35,138 nucleotides of DNA. Source: Nitrospinota bacterium (GTDB taxonomy: Bacteria > Nitrospinota > Nitrospinia > JACRGO01). The notes beneath the pieces were generated by a model. That model was given only the letters and a program-made list of their open reading frames with translations. It made no database searches and was not told the DNA's origin. Each line of letters opens with the position of its first letter. Positions within the stretch are counted from its first letter, which is position 1. The translations under genes and the position numbers were made by a program. The stretch spans positions 1 to 35,138 of the forward strand of contig JACRGO010000206.1 in NCBI GenBank assembly GCA_016212295.1. The letters run 5' to 3'. Shown one piece after another: positions 9,050-18,802 of the stretch.

Positions 9050-9629
9050 AAATCGAACAAAAACCCACGGTACTTAAAACGTATGCAAGAATTGATAGAC
9101 ACAAATTTAGTAGTTCAGACAAATCCAGGAACTGTCCCAATGCAGAAGAAATATTTAGACGAATCAAAAGGGGTCCAGCTTGGGACTTGGTGGGATGATA
9201 TTAGCATGATTAGAGGATGGTCTGGTGAAAAATTGGGATATACAACCCAAAAACCCGAAGCCCTTCTCGAACGTATAATCAAAGCCTCCTCCAACGAAAA
9301 TTCCATTGTCGCTGACTTCTTCATGGGTTCCGGCACAACCGGCGCGGTTGCCGAAAGGCTTGGCCGCCGCTGGATCATGTCGGACATCGGCAAGCCCGCC
9401 ATAACCAACTATTCGTCCGATATTGATGAAATAAGCATTGAGTTGGACAACTACGTCCTCCTCTCTCCGGACGCCCTTCCCCTGGATACGGAAAACAGGG
9501 AAAAGCTCCAGGGCGTCATGGCGCGGGAGCCGCTGGCCCTGATAGAATACTGGAGCGTTGACCCGGACTACGACGGCGAGACCTTCCGCAGCAAGTGGCA
9601 GGACTACCGGGGGAACACGGAAAACGATG

Positions 9630-9742
9630 ATGACCCGTTCCGTGTCGTGAAAGAGACGAGAATCCTGGCCCCGAAGGTCAAGGGCAAACGTAAAATATGC
9701 GTCAAAGCCGTGGATGTGTTCGGATTTGAGAGCGTTGTGGTG
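9630..9742 (+). repeat. 113-bp direct repeat, copy A (3' end of mod)
   Basis: 112/113 identical by eye to 10955-11067 (CTGGCCCC vs CTGGTCCC). Confidence 0.95.
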
Positions 9743-9752
9743 GAGGTCTTGG

Positions 9753-10946
9753 ATGCTGAATGAACAGGAAATTTTAAAGCTGCTTGCAAGCGGCGAAAAC
9801 TCCTATGTTGAGTTCAAGGAGGACTCTATTGATAGTAAAGCGCTTGCCCGTGAAATTGTCGCCCTTTCTAATCTTAAGGGGGGATATATTTTTCTGGGTA
9901 TTGACGACAAAGGGGGTGTAGCCGGGCTGACACGCTCTGATAACGAAGAACGGATAATGAACTTATGTTCTGATTTAGTTCGACCCATTATTGATCCGAT
10001 TTATTATGAAGTTACAGTCGAGGAAAGGAAAATAGGCGTTATAGAGGTCGAAAGGGGCTGCAATAAACCATATTACCTCAAGGATGCGCCTGCAAAAACC
10101 AACAGATACTACAAAAGATACGGCAGCACGGTACGGGAGGTAAAGGAACGGGATGAATTACAGCGATTGCTTCAGGCCTCCGGCAATCTGCACTATGAGC
10201 TTTTACCGGCCTCTTATGCCAAATTAAAGGACCTGGATGATTTCGGAATCAGAGAGTTTATCAGGATAAACAGGCCAACCATTGATATAGATAAACTCTC
10301 TGAAACAGAGGCTATGAATCTTTATTTAAATCTTGATTTAATTATGGAGGTTGGCGGTGAATACCAGCCGACAATCGCCGGACTCTTGCTTTTCGGCAAA
10401 GGACGAGTAAAGAGATTTCTGCCTCAGTCCGACATCATGTGCGTTAAAGTCGCCGGGAACGACATAGCGGACGAAAAGGAAAATCTGAAATTCTTTGAAA
10501 GAAATATTTTTGAGAATTACCGTGATGCTGTCAGCTTTTTTTATATATATAATACCCACGCCTTTGAAGTAAAGAGTATCAAGCGCACCGATTACTTTGA
10601 TTATCCTGAACCGGCCTTTCGTGAACTATTGGCTAACGCGCTTATTCATAGAGATTATACGATTTTTGGAACCGATATCGCTGTCTGGATATTCAGCGAC
10701 CGGATTGAGATCAAGAGTCCTGGAGGATTGCCCAATACCCTGACTTTGGAGAACATGAAGCTCGGTCTGAAATATCACCGGAACCCGGTTCTTGCCCAAT
10801 ATTTCTTTGAAGCAGGCATGGTTGAACGCGCCGGCCAGGGGATTATCAAATGCGAACGCTGGCTTAAGGAAAACGGAAATCCTCCCCTTGAAATTATCGA
10901 GGATGAATATGAGGTCAAGGTGATTATGCGGAAACGGCGCGTGTGA
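9753..10946 (+). CDS. AlbA_2 (Schlafen-like)/ATP-binding domain protein, RecG-like C-terminal type
   Basis: GENSYVEFKEDSIDSKALAREIVALSNLKGGYIFLGIDDKGGVAG (AlbA_2); FRELLANALIHRDYTIFGTDIAVWIFSDRIEIKSPGGLPNTLTLENM (HATPase_c_4-like). Confidence 0.85.
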   Translation: MLNEQEILKLLASGENSYVEFKEDSIDSKALAREIVALSNLKGGYIFLGIDDKGGVAGLTRSDNEERIMNLCSDLVRPIIDPIYYEVTVEERKIGVIEVERGCNKPYYLKDAPAKTNRYYKRYGSTVREVKERDELQRLLQASGNLHYELLPASYAKLKDLDDFGIREFIRINRPTIDIDKLSETEAMNLYLNLDLIMEVGGEYQPTIAGLLLFGKGRVKRFLPQSDIMCVKVAGNDIADEKENLKFFERNIFENYRDAVSFFYIYNTHAFEVKSIKRTDYFDYPEPAFRELLANALIHRDYTIFGTDIAVWIFSDRIEIKSPGGLPNTLTLENMKLGLKYHRNPVLAQYFFEAGMVERAGQGIIKCERWLKENGNPPLEIIEDEYEVKVIMRKRRV

Positions 10947-10954
10947 ACACCTTT

Positions 10955-11067
10955 ATGACCCGTTCCGTGTCGTGAAAGAGACGAGAATCCTGGTCCCGAA
11001 GGTCAAGGGCAAACGTAAAATATGCGTCAAAGCCGTGGATGTGTTCGGATTTGAGAGCGTTGTGGTG
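10955..11067 (+). repeat. 113-bp direct repeat, copy B
   Basis: Duplicate of 9630-9742 on the other side of the AlbA_2 gene. Confidence 0.95.
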
Positions 11068-11082
11068 ATGGAGGTTTTAATA

Positions 11083-11970
11083 ATGAAGAACTTAATTATT
11101 AACAGCAAATACAATTCAGGGTTGTCGCGGTTTTTTTCTTCATCCGTTATGAATGAGTTGGCACGAAAAGGGCATTCCGCTTTTTTCAAAGAAATTCTTT
11201 TTGTTTCCGGGCTTCATGAAATTATCGATGAGAATATAACACTGAGCGATTTTCTCCAGATAGTTTACAACCATCTTTTCAAGAATTACCGCGGCGAATA
11301 CATCTATAAAAATGCCATTGCGAATAAAATTTTACTTGGCAGACATTCGCTCAACACGGCTTTTATGTTGACGGAATTCCGTGTAGCGGATTGCAAGGCG
11401 GATTCTGTTGTGCTCAACGGCACTTCAAATGTCTATGAAATAAAATCAGAATTGGATTCCATGGACCGTTTAAAGCGGCAAATTGATGCTTATAGCCAAG
11501 TTTTTGATTTTATACATGTAATCACATCTCCTTGCCAGATTATGAAGGTCAAAGCGTGCGTTCCTGAATCAGTCGGAATAATGCGCCTCACGGATCGAAA
11601 TACAATATCAACGGTTCGTGAAGCGTCAACCGGAAAACATTCAGTAACGCCCTCCGTTATTTTTGAGTCTCTCCGCAAGGCAGAGTACACATCCATAATA
11701 AAAGAGCAATACGGCTATATTCCTGATGTGCCGAATACTCGGATATACAGCGCATGTCGTGAAATGTTTGCCAGGTTTTCGCCAGAAAAGGCCCATGATA
11801 GTATGGTCCGAGTGTTGAAGAAAAGGGGGAAGTGCCGGCAGTTGAAAGATTTTATTGCCGACTCACCTGAATATTTGCGGGCTTACTCAATAAACTCCGG
11901 TTTAAGCATTAAAGAGACAATTAAGCTAAGGGAAATGCTGAACGCCAGATGCAAATCCTTTATAAGATAG
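11083..11970 (+). CDS. sce7726 family protein, candidate PD-(D/E)XK-like nuclease
   Basis: ANKILLGRHSLNTAFMLTEFRVADCKADSVVLNGTSNVYEIKSELDSMDRLKRQIDAYSQVFD: D-x(n)-ExK followed by Q. ORF is open from 10972 through the repeat; native start probably 11083 (or 11068). Confidence 0.75.
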   Translation: MKNLIINSKYNSGLSRFFSSSVMNELARKGHSAFFKEILFVSGLHEIIDENITLSDFLQIVYNHLFKNYRGEYIYKNAIANKILLGRHSLNTAFMLTEFRVADCKADSVVLNGTSNVYEIKSELDSMDRLKRQIDAYSQVFDFIHVITSPCQIMKVKACVPESVGIMRLTDRNTISTVREASTGKHSVTPSVIFESLRKAEYTSIIKEQYGYIPDVPNTRIYSACREMFARFSPEKAHDSMVRVLKKRGKCRQLKDFIADSPEYLRAYSINSGLSIKETIKLREMLNARCKSFIR

Positions 11971-11983
11971 TCCTGGAGGAACC

Positions 11984-12919
11984 ATGTATTATCCATATTT
12001 CAGAGGCAAGCAGTACGAATTAGTGACAATAAGAGAGCGAGCGGCTTTGATGGCGGAGAATAAATTTCTTCCCATTATTGAACCGGTAAAGGATAATTTA
12101 TCACCCTTAAAACGTTCTATTGATGAACTTACAAAACAAGAGGCAAAATTTATACTGGTTGTGAATCCAAAATTTGGTGATTTAAAAAATAATCCAACAT
12201 CACTTTTTAAAGATTTAATCAATGACAGCTTAAAGGGTTATACCCATTTAATGCTCGGCTATATTGTGGATGCCAACAGCAATTTAATTGATATCAAGGA
12301 TTTTGTTGATGAATATAAGGATTTCTCATTAGCTTTGATTCACCATGGATTTCCAAATGGCAAAGATTTGAAAGAAGCTACTGATAAAGATAACGTAAAA
12401 AAGCATATATTTATTGACAGGCTTTCCGGCAAGCTTTATCAAAAGCATTTTAAAGGGTGTAATCGAATTTTAATACGCGATGGTTTTGAGAAACAAAAAA
12501 ATGCCGATTATCCGCCATCCGAACATTTTTCCGATCTTCACATAACCTATGATGACGAAGGAATGGATGGATTTGGAGATTTCTTGATTGTAGGCGATGA
12601 TTATATGGAAACCGGTGGACCTGCGTATGCCGTTGCAATTCATCTTACCTATACGGATAAAGAAGGAGACATGTTTATGCGGCATTTTGTATCCGACAGG
12701 ACGAATACTCCGACGGACCCTGCCGGTAAATTTTTTGAGGCCCTTGAAAAATTGAAAGTTGAAGTTGAAGATTCCGGAAGTATGATATTCAAGTCCTCGG
12801 CAGTAAATGAATTTTTGGAACTACATAAGCGCGGCCATTTCCCTGGATTGGGTTATGTAAAAAAACTATCAATGATTCATCATATTGAGCTGATGGCCGA
12901 TTTTATGAAGAGAGTATAA
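11984..12919 (+). CDS. sce7725 family (beta-protein-like) protein
   Basis: MYYPYFRGKQYELVTIRERAALMAENKFLPIIEPVKDNLSPLKRSIDEL; 13 nt after the sce7726 stop, with RBS ctggagg. Confidence 0.75.
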   Translation: MYYPYFRGKQYELVTIRERAALMAENKFLPIIEPVKDNLSPLKRSIDELTKQEAKFILVVNPKFGDLKNNPTSLFKDLINDSLKGYTHLMLGYIVDANSNLIDIKDFVDEYKDFSLALIHHGFPNGKDLKEATDKDNVKKHIFIDRLSGKLYQKHFKGCNRILIRDGFEKQKNADYPPSEHFSDLHITYDDEGMDGFGDFLIVGDDYMETGGPAYAVAIHLTYTDKEGDMFMRHFVSDRTNTPTDPAGKFFEALEKLKVEVEDSGSMIFKSSAVNEFLELHKRGHFPGLGYVKKLSMIHHIELMADFMKRV

Positions 12920-12920
12920 G

Positions 12921-13937
12921 ATGCTTTGTTGCGGCAATTGTTTTTCAGATCGCCACCTTGAAGAGCATATCCAGAAAGAGTCAAAAGAGACCGGCAATTG
13001 CAGCTTCTGTGGCAGTATTGCTGTGGCTTTAATTGACCCGCTTGGTTTGTCAGACATTTTTCAACAGGTTATTGATCTGTATTCGGAAACAACTCAAGGG
13101 GGAGATTCTCTTGTTGATCTTTTAAAAAGGGATTGGCATCTCTTTGAAACCATGAATGACGATAAATGCTATGATCTGTTAGGTTTTATTTATCCGGGCA
13201 CGAGCTATAAAGGGAAAAGTTATCAGCCAAGGATTTACCCCGACTCTATACGAATTGACAGATGGAATATTTTCAGGGAAGAACTAAAACATAAAAACAG
13301 GTATTTCCCGCAGCAGGCGCCGGACCTTGAACACCTCAGAAATCTGTTTAGTTATATGAATCTTCCTATAGGCGAATCACCTGAATTGATGTATCGAGCA
13401 AGATGCAACAACGAGGAAAGGATGTTTTCAGTCGATGAAATGAAGAAACCGCCAGAGAGAGCAGTCAGCGGCGGACGGGCAAACCCCATAGGCATTCCAT
13501 ATCTGTATACCGCATCTGATCCCTTAACAGCGATAGCAGAGATTAGACCGCACAAAGGAGATAGCATCTCTGTTGCCGAGATACTCATAAATAAAAGGCT
13601 GATTCTTGCGGACCTGAGAAACCCCAGGAAAACAATATCGCCGTTTAAATTGATCGCAGACGATGTTAATCCATACATAGAGATAGAGTATTTATGCAAG
13701 CTTGGAGAAGAACTTACCAAGCCGATTCTCCCGCGTGACGCACACTTGGAATATCTGCCCACACAATATCTTTGCGAATTCATAAAGCATTGTGGTTTCG
13801 ATGGCGTGGTATATAAAAGCTCTGTTGGGGAAGGGGATAATTACGCCATATTCAATGATGACAAACTGACTATAGCCGATGTTTTCCTTTATAACGTTAA
13901 GGAAACAATAATAAACGCGGAAAAAGTTGATGGCTAA
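12921..13937 (+). CDS. HEPN/RES N-terminal + RES domain protein (candidate NAD-degrading effector)
   Basis: N-terminal Cys-rich CCGNCFSDRHLEEHI...GNCSFC; RES core with MYRAR (R), LTAIAEIRPHKGD (E), GFDGVVYKSSVGEGDNYAIF (S). Begins 1 nt after the sce7725 stop. Confidence 0.8.
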   Translation: MLCCGNCFSDRHLEEHIQKESKETGNCSFCGSIAVALIDPLGLSDIFQQVIDLYSETTQGGDSLVDLLKRDWHLFETMNDDKCYDLLGFIYPGTSYKGKSYQPRIYPDSIRIDRWNIFREELKHKNRYFPQQAPDLEHLRNLFSYMNLPIGESPELMYRARCNNEERMFSVDEMKKPPERAVSGGRANPIGIPYLYTASDPLTAIAEIRPHKGDSISVAEILINKRLILADLRNPRKTISPFKLIADDVNPYIEIEYLCKLGEELTKPILPRDAHLEYLPTQYLCEFIKHCGFDGVVYKSSVGEGDNYAIFNDDKLTIADVFLYNVKETIINAEKVDG

Positions 13938-13942
13938 ATAAA

Positions 13943-16059
13943 ATGGCTACTTCCTTGAACATAGGCACCAGGGACATTCCTTTAAAATTCGCGCGCGAGC
14001 TTTCCATAGAGGTTCTGGTTCAATGACGTCTTTTGTGACGCAAGAAGCATGAATTTCCACGCCGGGCAGAAGCAGGCGATCCTCAATACCATCTATCTTC
14101 ACGAAATAGCAAAGACAGATTCGGTATCCGATATGTATTCATATATGGAATCGTCCGGCGATACGTCCATTGCCGCTGAGATGGATATCGTCTATCTGAA
14201 GAAGGACAAGTTCAGCCACCCGAAATATTGCCTGAAGATGGCCACGGGGGACGGGATGATAGCCATCACCAACTGGCACCTCCTGACGGGTGAGGATGAG
14301 GACGGGATTCGCGAGGTTTCTCCCCTGGAAGACCCTTCCGCGACTGTCAGGGAGCTGCTCCCCGTTACGCCCGGGACATCGGCGGGGCATTCCCTGGAAG
14401 TCCTGGACAATAAATACCTGGCGGGCGGAGAGATTGAGTATCTGGCTGCCCTTGAAAACCTTGTGGTTTTTAATGACGAGGCGCACCATATCCATGAGAC
14501 CAAAAAGGCCGGGATTGTGTCGGAGGTTGAGTGGCAAAAGTCCCTGAACAGGATCGCGGAAGGAAAGGGGAGCAGGTTTCTGCAGATAGACTTCTCCGCC
14601 ACCCCTTATGGCGTGGCTGGAAGCGGTCAGAAGCGGACCAAGCATTATTTCCCGCATATAGTTGTTGACTTCGATCTTAAAACCGCCATCCACAATGGCT
14701 TGGTCAAGACCATCGCTCTAGACAAGCGCAAGGAAATAGCAACGATGGCGCTTGACTTCAAGGCGGTCCGCGACGGAAATAATGTCATAGGTCTTTCAGA
14801 CGGCCAGAAACTCATGCTCCGGGCAGGTTTGCAAAAATTGAGAATATTGGAGCAGCAGTTTATTGAACTGACAAGGGGCAAGGCGGGCGTAAGTGATAAA
14901 TACCCGAAAATGCTGGTTATTTGCGAGGACACGGCCGTGTCGCCCCATGTTGTGGATTTTCTGGTAAACAGCGAGGGAATGAGCGAGGAAGATGTTGTCC
15001 AGATAGACTCCGGCCGCAAGGACTCCATCCCGGCCAAGGAATGGCAGAGGGTAAAGCAGCGCCTTTTTAATATGGACAAGCATGAAAGGCCGAAGATTGT
15101 CGTCTCGGTTTTGATGCTGCGGGAAGGTTTTGATGTAAGCAATATCTGCGTGATCGTCCCGCTGCGTTCAACTCAGGCGCCTATTCTCCTGGAGCAAATC
15201 ATAGGCCGGGGGCTGCGCCTCATGTGGAGGGAGCCGGAGTATCAGGACAGCAAGAATGAAAACAGGGCCAGGCTGCTCCGGAAGAAACAGGAACCGTCCA
15301 ACTATCTCGATAAAAGATTATCCCGTTATGCAGATAAATAATGTCGCGCTGGCAAAGACAATAGATGACTTCATAAAAAACCGCCTTTTCAATCAACCGT
15401 TTGATCCCTTTGTCGACAATAATTGGAGGGTTCTCCTGCTGTCCAAGGCCGGGATAACGGAGCATCTTATTAAAGAAGTGAGCAGGACAATTTACGACAT
15501 GCAGAATAATATTAAGATCGAAGATGCCATTGTTATCAAAAAATTCTTCTCGGAGGTCGAAGAACTGAAGATGCGGGAAAACTTTTCACTTCCCGTGGCC
15601 AAGGCCATCTATGAACGATTGCCGTATCCCTCGAATAAGGGTGAACTGGAGAAGAATTTTATCCTGTATTGCGACAGCGATTCCGGCGTGGACAGTTTCC
15701 TGAAAATAAACGAACACCAGCACCATTTCGCCCATCTGGCCTATATCCGCACGGACGGGATGCTCTCTGCATACTATCCTGATTTTATTGTAAAGGCGGG
15801 ACCGGATGTTTATCTTGTGGAGACCAAGGCCCAGAAGGATGTTAATGATCCGAATGTGAAACAAAAGGAGCTTGGAGCATTAGACAGGCTCAGGAAGATT
15901 AACGAGCTAAATCCAGAGGATAGGATGGAAGCGGAATGGAAATATGCGCTTCTTGGTGAAACGACGTTTTATTCAATGCGGGACAGGGGGGCGTCGGTCA
16001 AGGAGACGCTCGAATTTTCAAGGCTGACGATGGAGAAGATTAAAGGAACATTGTTTTAA
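13943..16059 (+). pseudogene. Decayed type III restriction endonuclease (res)
   Basis: N-terminal fragment MATSLNIGTRDIPLKFARELSIEVLVQ*; then NFHAGQKQAILNTIYLHEIAKTD...YCLKMATGDGMIAITNWHLL with Walker A missing; DEAH box (NDEAHHIHE) retained; frameshift near 15,330; C-terminal YYPDFIVKAGPDVYLVETKAQ in another frame. Confidence 0.85.
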
Positions 16060-16160
16060 TGTTTGCTTATAGCTCTGTGAAATTCGCGTTAATTCTCGGT
16101 TCAGGCGGCCTTTTTTCAAAAGGCTGAAGTATTAAAAAATTTTAATTTGAACGGAAAAAA

Positions 16161-18608
16161 ATGAAAATTCCTATATGTGTACTTTTAATTTTTCTTATCG
16201 GATTCCTGGCATATATTCGCGCCACGCTGGCGGCGTCCACCGGGGCAGTGGCAGCCGCGCTTCTGATTTTAACTAAGATTTCAGGCGCGCCCGCGGCCTG
16301 TCTGATTTTTTGCTGGACGGTTTTTCTCCTCGCGGCCATCTTCCTGAATACCCCTTTAATAAGGCGCCGCTTCCTCACGGACTATATGTTTTCCTTTTTC
16401 CGTAGCTCAATGCCTAGCATGTCCTCCACCGAGCGTGAGGCGTTGGAAGCGGGAACGGTCTGGTGGGACGGCGAGCTCTTCAGCGGAAGGCCCGACTGGA
16501 AAAAACTTCGTTCAGCGCCGAAGCCCGGACTCTCCAGGGAGGAAGAGGACTTTATCAACGGTCCGGTGGAGGAGCTTTGCGGCATGCTGGATGATTGGCG
16601 CATCACTGAGGAACTCCAGGACCTCCCCCTGGAGGTATGGGACTTCCTCAAGCAAAAGGGGTTCTTCGGGATGATCATCCCGAAAAAATACGGCGGGCTG
16701 GAGTTCTCCGCCCTGGCCCACTCCGGCGTGGTCATGAAAATAGCCAGCCGCAGCATCAGCGCGGCTGTCACTGCAATGGTCCCCAACTCCCTGGGGCCGG
16801 CGGAACTCATACTCCATTACGGGACCGATGAGCAAAAAAATTATTATTTGCCCCGTCTCGCCAAGGGAGTGGAGGTCCCGTGCTTCGCGCTAACCGGACC
16901 AGAAGCAGGGAGCGACGCCGCGTCCATGCCCGATACCGGAATAGTGTGCCGCAGCGGCTTCGAGGACCAGAAGGACATTCTGGGCATCCGCCTTAATTGG
17001 GAAAAACGCTACATAACCCTTGCGCCGTCCGCCACAGTGCTGGGACTGGCCTTCAAGCTTCTCGACCCATCTCATCTCCTCGAACAAAAGGAAGAAATAG
17101 GCATAACCCTGGCCCTGGTTCCCACCAATATATCCGGGATTTCCATCGGCACACGGCATTTCCCCCTCAACTCCGCCTTCCAGGTGGGACCCACGTGGGG
17201 CAAGGACGTATTCATTCCAATTGACCGCATAATAGGCGGACCTGCGCGGGCAGGACAGGGCTGGCGGATGCTGATGGAGTGCCTTGCCGTGGGCCGCTCG
17301 ATATCCCTCCCGGCCTTGAGCGTCGGCTCAGGAAAACTCGCCGGGCGCGTCATCGGCGCCTACGCGAGGGTCCGCAGGCAATTCAAAATGTCCATAGGCC
17401 GCTTCGAGGGAGTGGAGGATGCCCTTGCCAGGATTGGGGGCAACGTCTATCTCATGGACGCGGCCAGACTCCTCACAGCCTGCGCGGTGGACCGCAAGGA
17501 AAAACCCTCGGTCATCTCCGCGATGGTCAAATTCAACCTCACGGAACGCGCCCGGAAGATACTGAATGACGCGATGGATATACAGGGAGGCTCAGCCATC
17601 TGCATGGGTCCTCGCAATCTCCTGGCCCGCGTTTACCAGTCACTGCCGATAAGCATCACTGTGGAAGGGTCAAATACCCTTACGCGGAGCATGATCGTCT
17701 TCGGCCAGGGCGCCCTTCGCTGCCATCCCTATCTGCAAAGGGAACTGAAGACAATGGAGGACCCGGACAAGGAGCGCGGCAAAAGTGATTTCGACAAGGC
17801 CATCATTTCACATATCGGCCTGGTGGCCGGCAACGCCGTGAGGTCATTGTGGCTCGGCGTCACCGGTTCCCATTGCACGGTAGCGCCGGGCTCGTCATCC
17901 ACGCGGCCTTATTATAAACGGTTGGCCAGGATGAGCGCGGCCTTTGCCCTGGCCGCCGACCTCTCCCTTCTCGTATTGGGCGGGGCCTTGAAGAGGAAAG
18001 AGAAATTGTCGGGACGTCTGGCCGATATCTTCAGCAATCTTTATCTGATGTCAGCCGTGTTGAAGCGCTTCGAGGACCAGGGGTCTCCCGCCGAGGACCT
18101 TCCCTTCTTGCGCTGGGCCTGCGATGACTCCCTCCACGCCATCCAGGAAAGTTTTTACGGACTGTTCAAAAATTTCCCTAACCGCTACCTGGCGATGGTT
18201 TTGCGTTTATTGACGTTCCCGCTTGGCCGCTCTTTTTTTCCGCCAAGCGACAGGTTGGGACGCGAGGTGGCGGACCTGCTTCTTAGTCCGGGGACCGCAA
18301 GGGACCGCCTGACTTGCGGCATTTTCCTTCCGTCAAGCCTGGAAGAGCCTTTGGGCAGACTCGAGGACGCCCTAGCTAAAACCCTGGCCTCTGAGCCGGT
18401 GGAGAAAAAAATCCAGCAAGCCATAAAGGACGGGCTTTTGAAAGCGGAGAGCCTGGAAAAAGGGATTGACGCCGCCCTTCAGGCGGGCGTGATAAATGAA
18501 GAAGAGGCCGCGATAGTCCATGCCTCGGTTGCGGCGCGAAGGGAGGTCGTCCGCGTGGACGATTTTCCAAGGGACAAGTGGAAGAGGGATAAGATGCAAG
18601 TGAGCTAA
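16161..18608 (+). CDS. fadE: Acyl-CoA dehydrogenase, FadE type
   Basis: N-terminal TM segments; KKYGGLEFSALAHSGVVMKIASRS; CFALTGPEAGSDAASMPDTG; QGGSAICMGPRNLLARVYQSLPISITVEGSNTLTRSMIVFGQGA. Confidence 0.9.
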   Translation: MKIPICVLLIFLIGFLAYIRATLAASTGAVAAALLILTKISGAPAACLIFCWTVFLLAAIFLNTPLIRRRFLTDYMFSFFRSSMPSMSSTEREALEAGTVWWDGELFSGRPDWKKLRSAPKPGLSREEEDFINGPVEELCGMLDDWRITEELQDLPLEVWDFLKQKGFFGMIIPKKYGGLEFSALAHSGVVMKIASRSISAAVTAMVPNSLGPAELILHYGTDEQKNYYLPRLAKGVEVPCFALTGPEAGSDAASMPDTGIVCRSGFEDQKDILGIRLNWEKRYITLAPSATVLGLAFKLLDPSHLLEQKEEIGITLALVPTNISGISIGTRHFPLNSAFQVGPTWGKDVFIPIDRIIGGPARAGQGWRMLMECLAVGRSISLPALSVGSGKLAGRVIGAYARVRRQFKMSIGRFEGVEDALARIGGNVYLMDAARLLTACAVDRKEKPSVISAMVKFNLTERARKILNDAMDIQGGSAICMGPRNLLARVYQSLPISITVEGSNTLTRSMIVFGQGALRCHPYLQRELKTMEDPDKERGKSDFDKAIISHIGLVAGNAVRSLWLGVTGSHCTVAPGSSSTRPYYKRLARMSAAFALAADLSLLVLGGALKRKEKLSGRLADIFSNLYLMSAVLKRFEDQGSPAEDLPFLRWACDDSLHAIQESFYGLFKNFPNRYLAMVLRLLTFPLGRSFFPPSDRLGREVADLLLSPGTARDRLTCGIFLPSSLEEPLGRLEDALAKTLASEPVEKKIQQAIKDGLLKAESLEKGIDAALQAGVINEEEAAIVHASVAARREVVRVDDFPRDKWKRDKMQVS

Positions 18609-18793
18609 AGTTAGAAGTGAGCTAAAGTGACTAAAGTTGGAATTTTATAATGGTTCACAGTTCCCGGTTTACAGTTAACGGTTGGTGAAAGCAAAAAGCA
18701 TGATTTATGATTCATTAACCGTAAACTTCGTGAACTGCTAACCGTGAACGGTAACTTTAGTTCACTTTAGTCACTTCTAACTTTAGTCACTAT
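18598..18793. repeat. Nested self-complementary repeat: outer AGTGAGCTAAAGTTAGAAGTGA... arms (~39 bp), inner GGTTCACAGTT...AACCGT arms
   Basis: Left arm from 18598 is complementary to AACTTTAGTTCACTTTAGTCACTTCTAACTTTAGTCACT (~18752-18791). Confidence 0.85.
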
Positions 18794-18802
18794 AAGTTAA
18801 AA

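Larger units (their letters stand above)
8782..9763 (+). pseudogene. Decayed type III restriction-modification DNA methyltransferase (mod)
   Basis: N-terminal WHNRLVYGDNLLVMQALL...IDLIYIDPPFDSKADYRTKI in frame 1; C-terminal GYTTQKPEALLERIIKASSNENSIVADFFMGSGTTGAVAERLGRRWI in frame 2; central region missing, frames do not join. Confidence 0.85.

Noticed and set aside
14049-15341. Annotating this as a functional DEAD/DEAH helicase or restriction enzyme
   Set aside because: Walker A region is missing and the N- and C-terminal parts lie in other frames.
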